From the NCBI GenBank assembly GCA_947493995.1, contig CANLTJ010000001.1, forward strand, positions 186,001 to 250,000: a stretch of 64,000 nucleotides of DNA. The letters are read 5' to 3'. The position numbers were made by a program, and so were the translations under genes. Positions 1 through 8,935 of the stretch are shown in pieces; position 1 is the first letter of the stretch, and every line of letters starts with the position of its first letter. The notes beneath the pieces were generated by a model, which worked only from the letters and a program-made list of their open reading frames with translations, ran no database searches and was not told the DNA's origin. This DNA comes from an uncultured Arachnia sp. (GTDB taxonomy: Bacteria > Actinomycetota > Actinomycetes > Propionibacteriales > Propionibacteriaceae).

Positions 1-554
1 GGTTCGTCCAGGAGCAGCGTGTCGGCGTCCGAGAACAGAATCCGTGCGAGCTCCACGCGGCGACGCTGACCACCGGAGAGCGTCGACAACTGCTGCCCCA
101 GGATCCGCTCAGGCAGTCCGAGATTGGCCGCAATGCGCGCCGCCTCCGCCTCTGCGGCATACCCGCCTGCAGCCTGCAAAGCGTTCTCCGCGCGGGTGTA
201 GGAGGCCATCGCCGCCTCGCGTTCCCCGGCGTCGGATTCGGCCATTCTCTCCTCCGCGTCGCGGAGACGTCGCATCACATGGTCAAGCCCCCGGGAGCCG
301 AGAATCCGGTCACGCGCCAGCTGGTCAGGATCTCCCGCGCGGGGATCCTGCGGCAGATATCCCAGCTGGCCGGCCCGCGTCACATTTCCTGAGACCGGCA
401 GGGCGTCACCGGCAAGAATCCGGGTGAGAGTTGTCTTGCCCGCGCCATTTCGCCCAACGAGGCCAATGCGGTCCCCCGGGATCACCTGGAACGAGACGGG
501 GGACAGCAACAGCTTCGCCCCTGCGCGTACTTCTACATCCTTGGCCTGCAACAC
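1..554 (-). CDS. ABC-F family ATP-binding protein, N-terminal part (truncated by window edge)
   Basis: Minus-strand reading from GTG at 554: VLQAKDVEVRAGAKLLLSPVSFQVIPGDRIGLVGRNGAGKTTLTRILAG...LSTLSGGQRRRVELARILFSDADTLLLDEP (Walker A, signature, Walker B). Confidence 0.85.
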   Translation of the reverse strand, partial: MLQAKDVEVRAGAKLLLSPVSFQVIPGDRIGLVGRNGAGKTTLTRILAGDALPVSGNVTRAGQLGYLPQDPRAGDPDQLARDRILGSRGLDHVMRRLRDAEERMAESDAGEREAAMASYTRAENALQAAGGYAAEAEAARIAANLGLPERILGQQLSTLSGGQRRRVELARILFSDADTLLLDE

Positions 555-630
555 GAGGGGAGACTCTACGCGCTGGTTGCCGTGTTCCCCATTTCTCTGC
601 ATCCGGGAGCTGTCGGAGGTCTGTGGTTAC

Positions 631-1209
631 ATGGCGAGCATGGGTACCAAGCGGATGTTCGTCGCCCTGCGACCTCCGGCCGAACTAGTGGCCGAGCTGG
701 AGGACTTCGTCGAAGCCACCGGGATCGCCCGAACAGGCGTGAGACTGGTGAACCCCGCCAAATGGCACATCACCTTGTCCTTCATGCCCGCGGTCCAGAG
801 CGTACTGGTGGACGCGCTCCGCGACGAGCTCTCGTCACTGGCCACGAACACCCGCCCTCTGGAGCTGGTGCTGCGGGGGGCCGGGCTGTTTCCACGACCG
901 GGCGCCTCCACCCCCATCTGGATCGGTGTGGATGGCGATCTGCCGGGCCTTGACAACCTTGCTCTGCGTGTCCGTGCCGCCTGTCAGCGCAGCGGAGCGC
1001 GCGTCGACTCGCCCAAACGCTTCAAACCTCATATGACCCTGTCGCGGCAACGGCCAACAGACCACTGGGAGCTGTGGATAGAACGGCTCAACCAGTTCCA
1101 CGGGTCTGACTGGCTGGTCACGGAAGTGCTCCTGATCGAGACCACAATGGGTGGGCGTGGACACCCTGCGCGCCACGACGTCGTCGGGCGCCATCCACTG
1201 TCGGGCTGA
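631..1209 (+). CDS. thpR: RNA 2',3'-cyclic phosphodiesterase (2H family)
   Basis: Internal ATG of ORF 424..1209; two HxTx motifs (HITLSF, HMTLSR), MFVALRPP N-terminus. Confidence 0.88.
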   Translation: MASMGTKRMFVALRPPAELVAELEDFVEATGIARTGVRLVNPAKWHITLSFMPAVQSVLVDALRDELSSLATNTRPLELVLRGAGLFPRPGASTPIWIGVDGDLPGLDNLALRVRAACQRSGARVDSPKRFKPHMTLSRQRPTDHWELWIERLNQFHGSDWLVTEVLLIETTMGGRGHPARHDVVGRHPLSG

Positions 1210-1608
1210 GCCTACGACCTGAGTCGGTGGTGGGATTCGCTGGTCGTTCAGACGTCGAATGGTCCGACGAATTGAAAAATCGCCTGCTCGCATTCCGGCT
1301 GGCGGCGTCCCCCCGAACCGCACCCGGAGAATCCGAGCGGCACCGCCCCCCTGCATGTCAAGGAGCGTCAAGAGACTGTCCAGGTCAGTGCTCATGGTGT
1401 GGCACTCACGGCTGTGAACGAGATAGCCATCATTGGCTTCCAGGACGAACATATTGGTCCGTGCATCCGGCGCTACCGGAGAGGTTGCCGACGATAAAGC
1501 TTCCACCCCAACATTGTTTCTCAACATTGTCACGCTACTATCTGAGGGCTGTTGCCCTACGATGGGCGGGTGCGGAGCCCCCCCAATACCGCACGAGAAG
1601 GAGCCCTG

Positions 1609-2250
1609 ATGTCAGGTCCGACCATCCGTGTCGTCGTTGCCGAGGACGATCCGTTGGCCCAGATGGCAATCGAGAGCTACGTGGCACGCGCCGACGACAT
1701 CGAGATTGTGGGCAGCGCCACGGATGGCGCTCCGGCTCTGGAGCTGGTGAAGTCGCTGAAACCCGATGTCCTGCTCACGGACATCCACATGCCGCAGATG
1801 TCAGGGGTCGAGTTGATCCGCAAGGTGTTCGCGCTGACTGATCCGCCACGCGTTCTCTGTTTCACGGTCCTCGGCGACGAACACACGATGAGAACCGCCC
1901 TGGAAGCTGGCGCCAGTGGCTTCCTACTCAAAGTGGATCCACCCGACATGCTGATCCACGGCATCCGCAGTGCCTATCACGGGGACGCGCTGGTCTCCCC
2001 CAGGCTGCTGGCCACCGTGCTCAGGCAGTTCCAGCGCCAGGTTCAGCCACCTGCTGATCTCGGTGAGACCGAATTGGAACTCGTACGCCTTGTCGGCAAG
2101 GGCTTGGACAATGCACAGATTTCCGAGGCCATCTATCTGGCACCCAGTACGGTGAAGACCTACGTCAGCCGGTTGCTTAAAAAGACCCAGTCACACAGCC
2201 GTGCGCAGCTGGCAGCAAAAGCCCACGAATGGGGTTTGGTGGAGAATTAG
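1609..2250 (+). CDS. NarL/LuxR-type response regulator
   Basis: REC domain VVVAEDDPLAQ...VLLTDIHMPQMSGVEL; C-terminal LuxR HTH (ISEAIYLAPSTVKTYVSRLLKKT); ATG 1609 preceded by AGAAGGAG. Confidence 0.92.
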   Translation: MSGPTIRVVVAEDDPLAQMAIESYVARADDIEIVGSATDGAPALELVKSLKPDVLLTDIHMPQMSGVELIRKVFALTDPPRVLCFTVLGDEHTMRTALEAGASGFLLKVDPPDMLIHGIRSAYHGDALVSPRLLATVLRQFQRQVQPPADLGETELELVRLVGKGLDNAQISEAIYLAPSTVKTYVSRLLKKTQSHSRAQLAAKAHEWGLVEN

Positions 2251-2612
2251 GCGGCGCGCATGTGGGTATGGCGGCGGACCCCGGTACTCGGTGGGGGCAG
2301 TGAGTCACCCGGGTCCGCCGCTGTCTGTGGGGGGAATATCGTCAACTCCTCCCGTGCTCGCCGGCGGGAGTCACGGGCGCTGATCCACCACGCCAGGAGT
2401 CCCAACAGCCCTAGGGCCGCGAACACGAAGTCTGTCAACGAGGAGAGCCGGCCCGTGGCTCCCAGGACCAGCAGAAGCACGAAATAAACAGCCGGCACGA
2501 ATGCGCCCAGCCATCCGCGCTCTCGGTTCACCAGCAGCGCCTGTGCCCCGACGAGCAGCAGGAAGACGACGGCGACCAGGAGATACGTCCAGTCCATATT
2601 GGAGAAGTCCAC
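2247..2612 (-). CDS. small membrane protein, three predicted TM segments, unknown function
   Basis: MDWTYLLVAVVFLLLVGAQALLVN...GAFVPAVYFVLLLVLGAT...FVFAALGLLGLLAWWISA; GTG start preceded by AGGGGAG; convergent with the response regulator. Confidence 0.6.
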   Translation of the reverse strand: MDFSNMDWTYLLVAVVFLLLVGAQALLVNRERGWLGAFVPAVYFVLLLVLGATGRLSSLTDFVFAALGLLGLLAWWISARDSRRRAREELTIFPPQTAADPGDSLPPPSTGVRRHTHMRAA

Positions 2613-2762
2613 ATCTCCCCTTTTCGCTGCTCGGCCAGTCTGCTGACAATTCCGCAATCACTGGGTCTTCCGCAGTGACGTGATACAAGCACACACCAAT
2701 CACAGTCACAACACAAATGCGATATGATTAAAGCCGACCGCCAATGAAGATGTGTCGTCGCA

Positions 2763-2812
2763 AGTTGACCCCCAATTGACCACGAGAAGTTGTCATTCCC
2801 CCGTAGTTGTCA
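2763..2812. promoter_or_regulatory. array of TTGACC/TTGTCA-type direct repeats upstream of the 52-aa peptide ORF
   Basis: AGTTGACC (2763), AATTGACC (2774), AGTTGTCA (2788), AGTTGTCA (2805). Confidence 0.4.
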
Positions 2813-2889
2813 CTATCCATTTTGGCTGGCTTTTTGCGTCAGCGAGGCAATACGGTGATGTCAACAACGTATCCCCCACGGAGGTTCTA

Positions 2890-3048
2890 ATGTTCTCACC
2901 AGATGATGTCACCCCAGCCCTCGCAGCGTTCCCCTACGTCGCGTACACCACCAAGTCAGTCGTCAAGAGCTCGATGGGCGGACGCCTGCTCGCGTCCCGT
3001 CCCGGGTACTGCCGCTGGCTGCCCTGGCTGTGCACACGGTGGGGGTGA
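2890..3048 (+). CDS. 52-aa candidate secreted/modified peptide precursor (putative pheromone or RiPP)
   Basis: ACGGAGGTTCTAATG start context (GGAGG SD); sequence MFSPDDVTPALAAFPYVAYTTKSVVKSSMGGRLLASRPGYCRWLPWLCTRWG; lies between the RR and HK genes. Confidence 0.6.
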   Translation: MFSPDDVTPALAAFPYVAYTTKSVVKSSMGGRLLASRPGYCRWLPWLCTRWG

Positions 3049-3082
3049 GGATTGCAATCAGACACCAGGGTGTTGGTGCCGT

Positions 3083-3088
3083 TATAAT
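3083..3088 (+). promoter_or_regulatory. consensus -10 element (TATAAT) 8 nt before the kinase ATG
   Basis: GTTATAATCAGCAAACATG; no Shine-Dalgarno before the ATG at 3097. Confidence 0.45.
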
Positions 3089-3096
3089 CAGCAAAC

Positions 3097-4284
3097 ATGA
3101 CGGAAACTGCGCGCAGATGGTCCACCGCTGGGTGGCTGGAGCCGCTGGTAAGTCTGATACTTTTCCTGTTCGCCCTCTTGATTAACCAGACCATTTATCA
3201 TCCTTGGTTTTGGGTAGTAGACATAGCAGCATGCGGCGGGGCGGCCATTTCCTACAGACGTCCTGCTGTCGGAGGGGTTCTTGTCGCATTGAGTTTGGCA
3301 TTTTGGCTGCCGCTCGAGAGCCCGATGTCCAGTGCCAGTGGGTTGTCCTTCTACGTCAACATCTTTGCAGCTGCCCGGAGAGATATCGCGTGGAAGACCC
3401 CATTGGTCATGGGACTTATGGGGCTAGGTTATTTGGCTTTGGTCAGGACGTCTATAGAATCGGCCTCTGATCGATGGGCCACCTCAGTCATCCTCCTGAT
3501 TCTCCTTGCCTTGTCGTATGGCGGCGGGGTCGCGTACCGTCGCGCTAGCCAACGCATTGAGCGCGAACGAGAAACCGGCGAGGAGCGGGTGCAGCAACTG
3601 CAGACTGCACTTGCGCGGGAGCTGCACGACAGCGTGGCGCAGACGTTGTCCAGCGCGGCCATGCGTGCCAACATCGTCATGAGCGACCCGAACCTGTCAC
3701 CGATGGCGCTCGGGCAGCTTGAGAAGATTGCAGAAGACTGCAGGTCCTCGGCGCATGACCTGCGCCAGCTTCTCGCAGCTCTGCGTGACGAACCGGATCG
3801 GACCCTGCCGCCCGGTCCCCCAGCCGACGTGGACACTCTCCGCGCCGCTGTCAACGATCAGGCCGAGCGGCTGCGCGCGGAGGGTTTCGACGTGGACGTT
3901 CACTTCGATGTCACGAAGCTGAGCGCGGCACGATGCCAGACTTTGTCCGCCATCGCAGTCGAGGTGGGAAACAACGTCGTGAAGCACGCGAAGCCCGGCA
4001 GCAGGTGCTCGTTCTCCATCCTGCAGGGCGACGAAGACGTGCTGGGCGAATTCAGCAACGAGCGCAAGGATTCCCGAGCAGCGCGGCGGGGGTTCGGCCT
4101 CACAGGCGTTCAGGAACGCCTGGCCCTGCTGAATGGCACGTCGCAGGCAATCGTGAAGGGCGGCCGGTGGATTCTGCAGGTCCGGTTACCGTTCGGCTCG
4201 GACAGCTCGGAGAGCGCCGTCAACTCGCCGCCGAACCCCACGATGTCCGAGGAGTCGATGTTCTCGAGACCCGGGACTTCCTAG
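3097..4284 (+). CDS. multi-TM sensor histidine kinase, HisKA_3 (NarX/DesK-like) type
   Basis: About six hydrophobic segments, phosphoacceptor ARELHDSVAQTLSSAAMRANI, HATPase N-box EVGNNVVKHA, GFGLTGVQERL; stop TAG at 4282-4284. Confidence 0.9.
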   Translation: MTETARRWSTAGWLEPLVSLILFLFALLINQTIYHPWFWVVDIAACGGAAISYRRPAVGGVLVALSLAFWLPLESPMSSASGLSFYVNIFAAARRDIAWKTPLVMGLMGLGYLALVRTSIESASDRWATSVILLILLALSYGGGVAYRRASQRIERERETGEERVQQLQTALARELHDSVAQTLSSAAMRANIVMSDPNLSPMALGQLEKIAEDCRSSAHDLRQLLAALRDEPDRTLPPGPPADVDTLRAAVNDQAERLRAEGFDVDVHFDVTKLSAARCQTLSAIAVEVGNNVVKHAKPGSRCSFSILQGDEDVLGEFSNERKDSRAARRGFGLTGVQERLALLNGTSQAIVKGGRWILQVRLPFGSDSSESAVNSPPNPTMSEESMFSRPGTS

Positions 4285-4451
4285 GGGAGCGCTGATCAAT
4301 GCTGTTCTCGGCGAGGACTTGGCCGGGGCGGGATGAGATGGTGTCACGTCATCTGGTGCGTGTACTGGATGTCCATATCCAGATGGTGGGGCGCCAGGTC
4401 GCCCGATCCGGTACGCCGCAGCCAGGGCATAATTGATTAGCGGTGCCCTAA
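4281..4451. mobile_element. MITE-like / internally deleted IS element with terminal inverted repeats
   Basis: Left end CTAGGGGAGCGCTGATCAATGCTG and reverse complement of right end TTAGGGCACCGCTAATCAATTATG match at 18/24 positions; TA at both outer edges; right end repeated at 28678-28722. Confidence 0.65.
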
Positions 4452-4831
4452 AGGTTGTAGCCCACGGCGCGGAGCTGCTCGCGGCCGTCATCGCTGATCA
4501 TTTCCAGCGACCACGGTGGCAGCCACACCCAGTTCACGGTGACGGACTTGACAAGTCCGTCCAGCACGTACCTGGTGTCGTACTCAATCTTGTCCGTCAA
4601 CGGGCACGTGGGTGAGGTCAGCGTCATGTCGAGCGTGACGTTGCCTTCGTCGTCCACGGTCACGCCATAGAGCAGGCCGAGGTCCACGATGTTGACGAAC
4701 AGTTCAGGATCAACGACGTCCTTCATCGCCTCCTCAATCTCCTCCTCCGTGGGGACGGAGCTGGCCTCGTCGACATCCGGCAGATCATCCTTGACGAGAT
4801 CACTGGGACGCTGGGTATCGTTCTGGTACAT
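4448..4831 (-). CDS. sufT: MIP18/DUF59-family Fe-S assembly protein SufT-like
   Basis: DPELFVNIVDLGLLYGVTVDDEGNVTLDMTLTSPTCPLTDKI, end of the suf cluster. Confidence 0.85.
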   Translation of the reverse strand: MYQNDTQRPSDLVKDDLPDVDEASSVPTEEEIEEAMKDVVDPELFVNIVDLGLLYGVTVDDEGNVTLDMTLTSPTCPLTDKIEYDTRYVLDGLVKSVTVNWVWLPPWSLEMISDDGREQLRAVGYNL

Positions 4832-4836
4832 GTGTC

Positions 4837-5280
4837 TCACGACTCCTTGGAAGTGGCTTGACTGAGCGCATCTCGCAATGCCGCCCAGGACAACAGCGCG
4901 CACTTGACACGCGCAGGAAACTTCGAAACGCCGGCGAAGGCGATGGCGTCCTCGAAACGATTCTCGTCCGGGCTGATCTCCCCCTTGGACTGCATCATTT
5001 CGAGAAAGTCATCGTACAGGGCGAGCGCGTGCTCGACGCTCTGCCCGATGACAAGATCGGTCATGACCGACGTCGACGCTTGCGAGATGGAGCATCCGAC
5101 GCCGTCGTAGGACACGTCAGCGATGGTGTCCCCCTCAAGGTGCGCCCTCAGCGTCAACTCATCGCCACACGACGGGTTGACGTGGTGAACCTGTGCCTCA
5201 TAAGGCTCGCGCAGACCCACATGGTGCTTCTCGCGGTAGTGATCGAGAATGATCGTCTGGTACAGCTCATCGATGTTCAC
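4837..5280 (-). CDS. sufU: Fe-S cluster assembly scaffold / sulfur transfer protein SufU
   Basis: MNIDELYQTIILDHYREKHHVG...NPSCGDELTL...YDGVGCSISQAS; GTG start at 5280. Confidence 0.93.
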   Translation of the reverse strand: MNIDELYQTIILDHYREKHHVGLREPYEAQVHHVNPSCGDELTLRAHLEGDTIADVSYDGVGCSISQASTSVMTDLVIGQSVEHALALYDDFLEMMQSKGEISPDENRFEDAIAFAGVSKFPARVKCALLSWAALRDALSQATSKES

Positions 5281-5287
5281 AGCTGCA

Positions 5288-6538
5288 TCACCCTTGCTTG
5301 ACGAGTGGGGAGAAGTAGTTGCGGGTGAACACGAGTGCGTCAGCCAGAGCATCAATCTCCGATTTCGTGGTGTAGAGGTACGACGAGGCGCGCGTCGATG
5401 ACTGGTGGCCCAACCGACGGTGCAGCGGCCGGGCGCAATGGTGGCCACCGCGGATGGCGATGCCCCGCGAGTCCAGAACCTGCATGACGTCATGGGGATG
5501 CACATCGGCAAGGTTGAAGGAGATGGCACTCCCCCGGTCCGCCGAATCCGTGGGCCCGAGAACGGCCAGGCCATCGATGCTTGTCAGCTTGTCCAACGCA
5601 TAGGCCGTCATCGCGTTCTCGTGCTGCGCGATGGCCTCCATGCCAATCCCAGAGAGGTACCGCACGGCTGCTCCCAGTCCCGCGGCCTGCGCGATCGGGG
5701 GCGTTCCCGCCTCGAACCGATACGGAGGTGGCGCGAACGTGGAGCGCTCCATCTCCACAATCTCAATCATCTCCCCGCCGCCCAGGAACGGGGGAAGCGT
5801 CTTCAGGAGATCGTGGCGACCCCACAGCACGCCAATGCCCGTGGGCCCGCACATCTTGTGCCCGGTGAAACAGATCACGTCTGCTCCGAGGGTGGAGACG
5901 TCCGTGACCTGGTGGGGAACGGCCTGGGAGGCGTCGACGACCATCAGGGCTCCGACGTCATGCGCCTGTCGCGCGATCTCCGTGATGGGATTGTGGGTCC
6001 CCAGCACATTGGAGACGGAAGTGAGGGAGACAATCCTGGTGCGCTCGTTGATGAGCTGCTCGCGTTCGGCAGCTTCGAGATCGAGCCGACCCTCGTCGGT
6101 GACGTCGAACCACCGTAGCCGGGCACCGGTCCGTTCACAGACAAGCTGCCAGGGAACGATGTTGGAGTGGTGCTCCATGACGGAGATGACCACCTCGTCG
6201 CCGGGTTTCAGCGAGGCACCGAGTGTGTGGGCAGCCAGATTCAGCGCCTCGGAGGCGTTCTTGGTGAAGACCACCTCGTCGCCGCGTTCCGCACCGATGA
6301 ACTCCGCGACGGCGGTGCGGGCGCCCTCGAATGCCTCGGTGGCCTCCGCACCCAACATGTGCATCGCTCGGGCGACGTTGGCATTGTGCTCCGAGTAGTG
6401 CTCCGAGATTGCGTCAATGACGGCACGGGGCTTCTGCGACGTGTTGGCCGAGTCCAGGTACACGAGCGGATGCTCGCCGGATGTACGACTCAGGATCGGG
6501 AAGTCCTCGCGGATCCTCTCAACGTCAAACACTCTCAA
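5288..6538 (-). CDS. sufS: cysteine desulfurase SufS
   Basis: YLDSANTSQKP, EHHSNIVPW, FTGHKMCGPTGIGVLWG, RGGHHCARPL. Confidence 0.95.
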   Translation of the reverse strand: MRVFDVERIREDFPILSRTSGEHPLVYLDSANTSQKPRAVIDAISEHYSEHNANVARAMHMLGAEATEAFEGARTAVAEFIGAERGDEVVFTKNASEALNLAAHTLGASLKPGDEVVISVMEHHSNIVPWQLVCERTGARLRWFDVTDEGRLDLEAAEREQLINERTRIVSLTSVSNVLGTHNPITEIARQAHDVGALMVVDASQAVPHQVTDVSTLGADVICFTGHKMCGPTGIGVLWGRHDLLKTLPPFLGGGEMIEIVEMERSTFAPPPYRFEAGTPPIAQAAGLGAAVRYLSGIGMEAIAQHENAMTAYALDKLTSIDGLAVLGPTDSADRGSAISFNLADVHPHDVMQVLDSRGIAIRGGHHCARPLHRRLGHQSSTRASSYLYTTKSEIDALADALVFTRNYFSPLVKQG

Positions 6539-6574
6539 TCGCCTCCCTCTCTGGATGGCGCGGTAGGGAACCGC

Positions 6575-7339
<765 letters not shown>

Positions 7340-7345
7340 GGGTAT

Positions 7346-7687
7346 TCAGGACTCCTGGATTGCTTGGCTGTTGATGGGATTGTCGATGTCCACTTCGATG
7401 GATGTGCCCTCGACTCGGCAGGGAAAAACAGCCACCGGTTGGGTGGCGGGGAGGCAGCGGGGCACGCCGGTCTTCAGGTCGAAGACCGAGCCGTGGAGGT
7501 AGCACTCGACGGCGCCATCCTCCACGTCGCCCTCGCTGAGGGCGACCTTGCCGTGCGTGCATTCATCCTCCAGCGCGAAGTACTCGCCCTGGTGCAGCAC
7601 GATGGCCACATCGAGGTCCCCCACCTCCACCGCGAGTGGCTGATCGGCGGTCACTTCGGACACGTCGGCCACGGCCTGGAAACTCAC
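7346..7687 (-). CDS. Rieske-type non-heme iron ferredoxin
   Basis: CTHGKVALSEGDVEDGAVECYLHGSVFDLKTG (CxH...CxxH), inside the suf operon. Confidence 0.92.
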   Translation of the reverse strand: MSFQAVADVSEVTADQPLAVEVGDLDVAIVLHQGEYFALEDECTHGKVALSEGDVEDGAVECYLHGSVFDLKTGVPRCLPATQPVAVFPCRVEGTSIEVDIDNPINSQAIQES

Positions 7688-8889
7688 GACCCACTGCCCT
7701 CGATGAGGGCGGAGAGTTCGAGTTCACGCTCCACCTGCTGCAGCAAGCGGTCCTCCACCTGTGGAACGCCGATCCGGCGGATGATGTCGACGAAGAAGCC
7801 GTGCACGACGAGTCGGCGCGCCTCCATCTCGGAGATGCCGCGGCTGCGGAGGTAGAACAGCTGGAGGTCGTCGAAGCGTCCAGTGGTAGAGGCGTGACCG
7901 GCACCTGCGATCTCGCCGGTCTCGATTTCGAGATTCGGCACCGAGTCCGCTTGGCAGCCGTCGGTCAGGACGAGGTTCTTGTTGGACTCATAGGTGTCGA
8001 TCCCCTCGGCCTCCTTGCGGATCAGGATGTCTCCGATCCACACCGAGTGCGCCCCCTGGCCCTGCAGGGCGCCGCGGTAGTCCACGTTGCTCCTGGTCCT
8101 GGGCTCGTTGTGATCCACGAACAGCCGGTGTTGGATGTGTTGCCCGGCGTCGACGAAGTACAGACCATAGGCTTCCACCTCACCGCCAGGACCCTCGAAG
8201 TGGGAGTTCTCCTGGAGGCGGACGACGTCGCCACCCATGGAGGCTGTGATGGTCTTCACGTGCGCATCACGCCCCACCCGTACGGAGCGCTGGCCGCCGT
8301 GGATCGCATCGTCGGCCCAGTCCTGCAGCGTGACGAGGTTCAGGCGCGCACCGCCGTTGACGATGATGTCGGTCTTCTCGGCGTAGCTGCCCGATCCGGT
8401 GTAGTGGATCACGATCGTGGCGTGGGCGTTGGCGCCGACGGTGACGATCACGTGATCTGAGACGTCGCCCCCTGTGCCGCGAGCTCCGATAATGATGGGT
8501 TCGTCGATCTCGGCGTTGGCCGCCACGCGCAGGTGGAAGGCTTCAGCGGCGTTCTTGGCGGCGAGGGCGGACACGCGATCCACGGGTGCCTCGACGGACA
8601 GCCCGCGTGCCTCCTCCTGCGTGATCCGCTCCAGGGTGACGCCCTCCGGCAGGTCGGTGGACCAGTCGAGCGTGTCCGGGCTCGCCTGATCGGCGAGGAG
8701 ACCCTTGAAACGCTTGATCGGGGTGAAACGCCAGATTTCCTCACGACCGGAGGGCATCGGGTGGTCGTCGATGTCCCACGACGGAGAGGGGTGCAGGTGT
8801 GACTCGACCGTTTCGATGGCCGATGCAACGTTCGGCGCCTCGGAGCGGTCGGGGGCAGCGTTGGGTACGGGCTCAGTGATGGTGGACAA
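7684..8889 (-). CDS. sufD: Fe-S cluster assembly protein SufD
   Basis: VDHNEPRTRSNVDYRGALQGQGAHSVWIGDILIRKEAEGIDTYESNKNLVLTDGCQADSVPNLEIETGEI; start uncertain (TTG 8889 proposed). Confidence 0.93.
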   Translation of the reverse strand: MSTITEPVPNAAPDRSEAPNVASAIETVESHLHPSPSWDIDDHPMPSGREEIWRFTPIKRFKGLLADQASPDTLDWSTDLPEGVTLERITQEEARGLSVEAPVDRVSALAAKNAAEAFHLRVAANAEIDEPIIIGARGTGGDVSDHVIVTVGANAHATIVIHYTGSGSYAEKTDIIVNGGARLNLVTLQDWADDAIHGGQRSVRVGRDAHVKTITASMGGDVVRLQENSHFEGPGGEVEAYGLYFVDAGQHIQHRLFVDHNEPRTRSNVDYRGALQGQGAHSVWIGDILIRKEAEGIDTYESNKNLVLTDGCQADSVPNLEIETGEIAGAGHASTTGRFDDLQLFYLRSRGISEMEARRLVVHGFFVDIIRRIGVPQVEDRLLQQVERELELSALIEGSGS

Positions 8890-8935
8890 TCTCGTGTCTT
8901 TCTTCGGTGGAGAACTATGGAGTGGGTGGGTGGCG

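Noticed and set aside
1227-1533. Minus-strand reading frame containing MSTDLDSLLTLLDMQGGG..., resembling a Gly-Gly leader peptide
   Set aside because: No convincing SD before any Met, the frame runs on antisense through thpR to 835, and no conserved core is apparent; likely a chance high-GC open frame
2752-2889. N-terminal extension of the peptide ORF (MSSQVDPQLTTRSC...)
   Set aside because: Covers the repeat-rich presumed promoter; the ATG at 2890 has a canonical GGAGG SD
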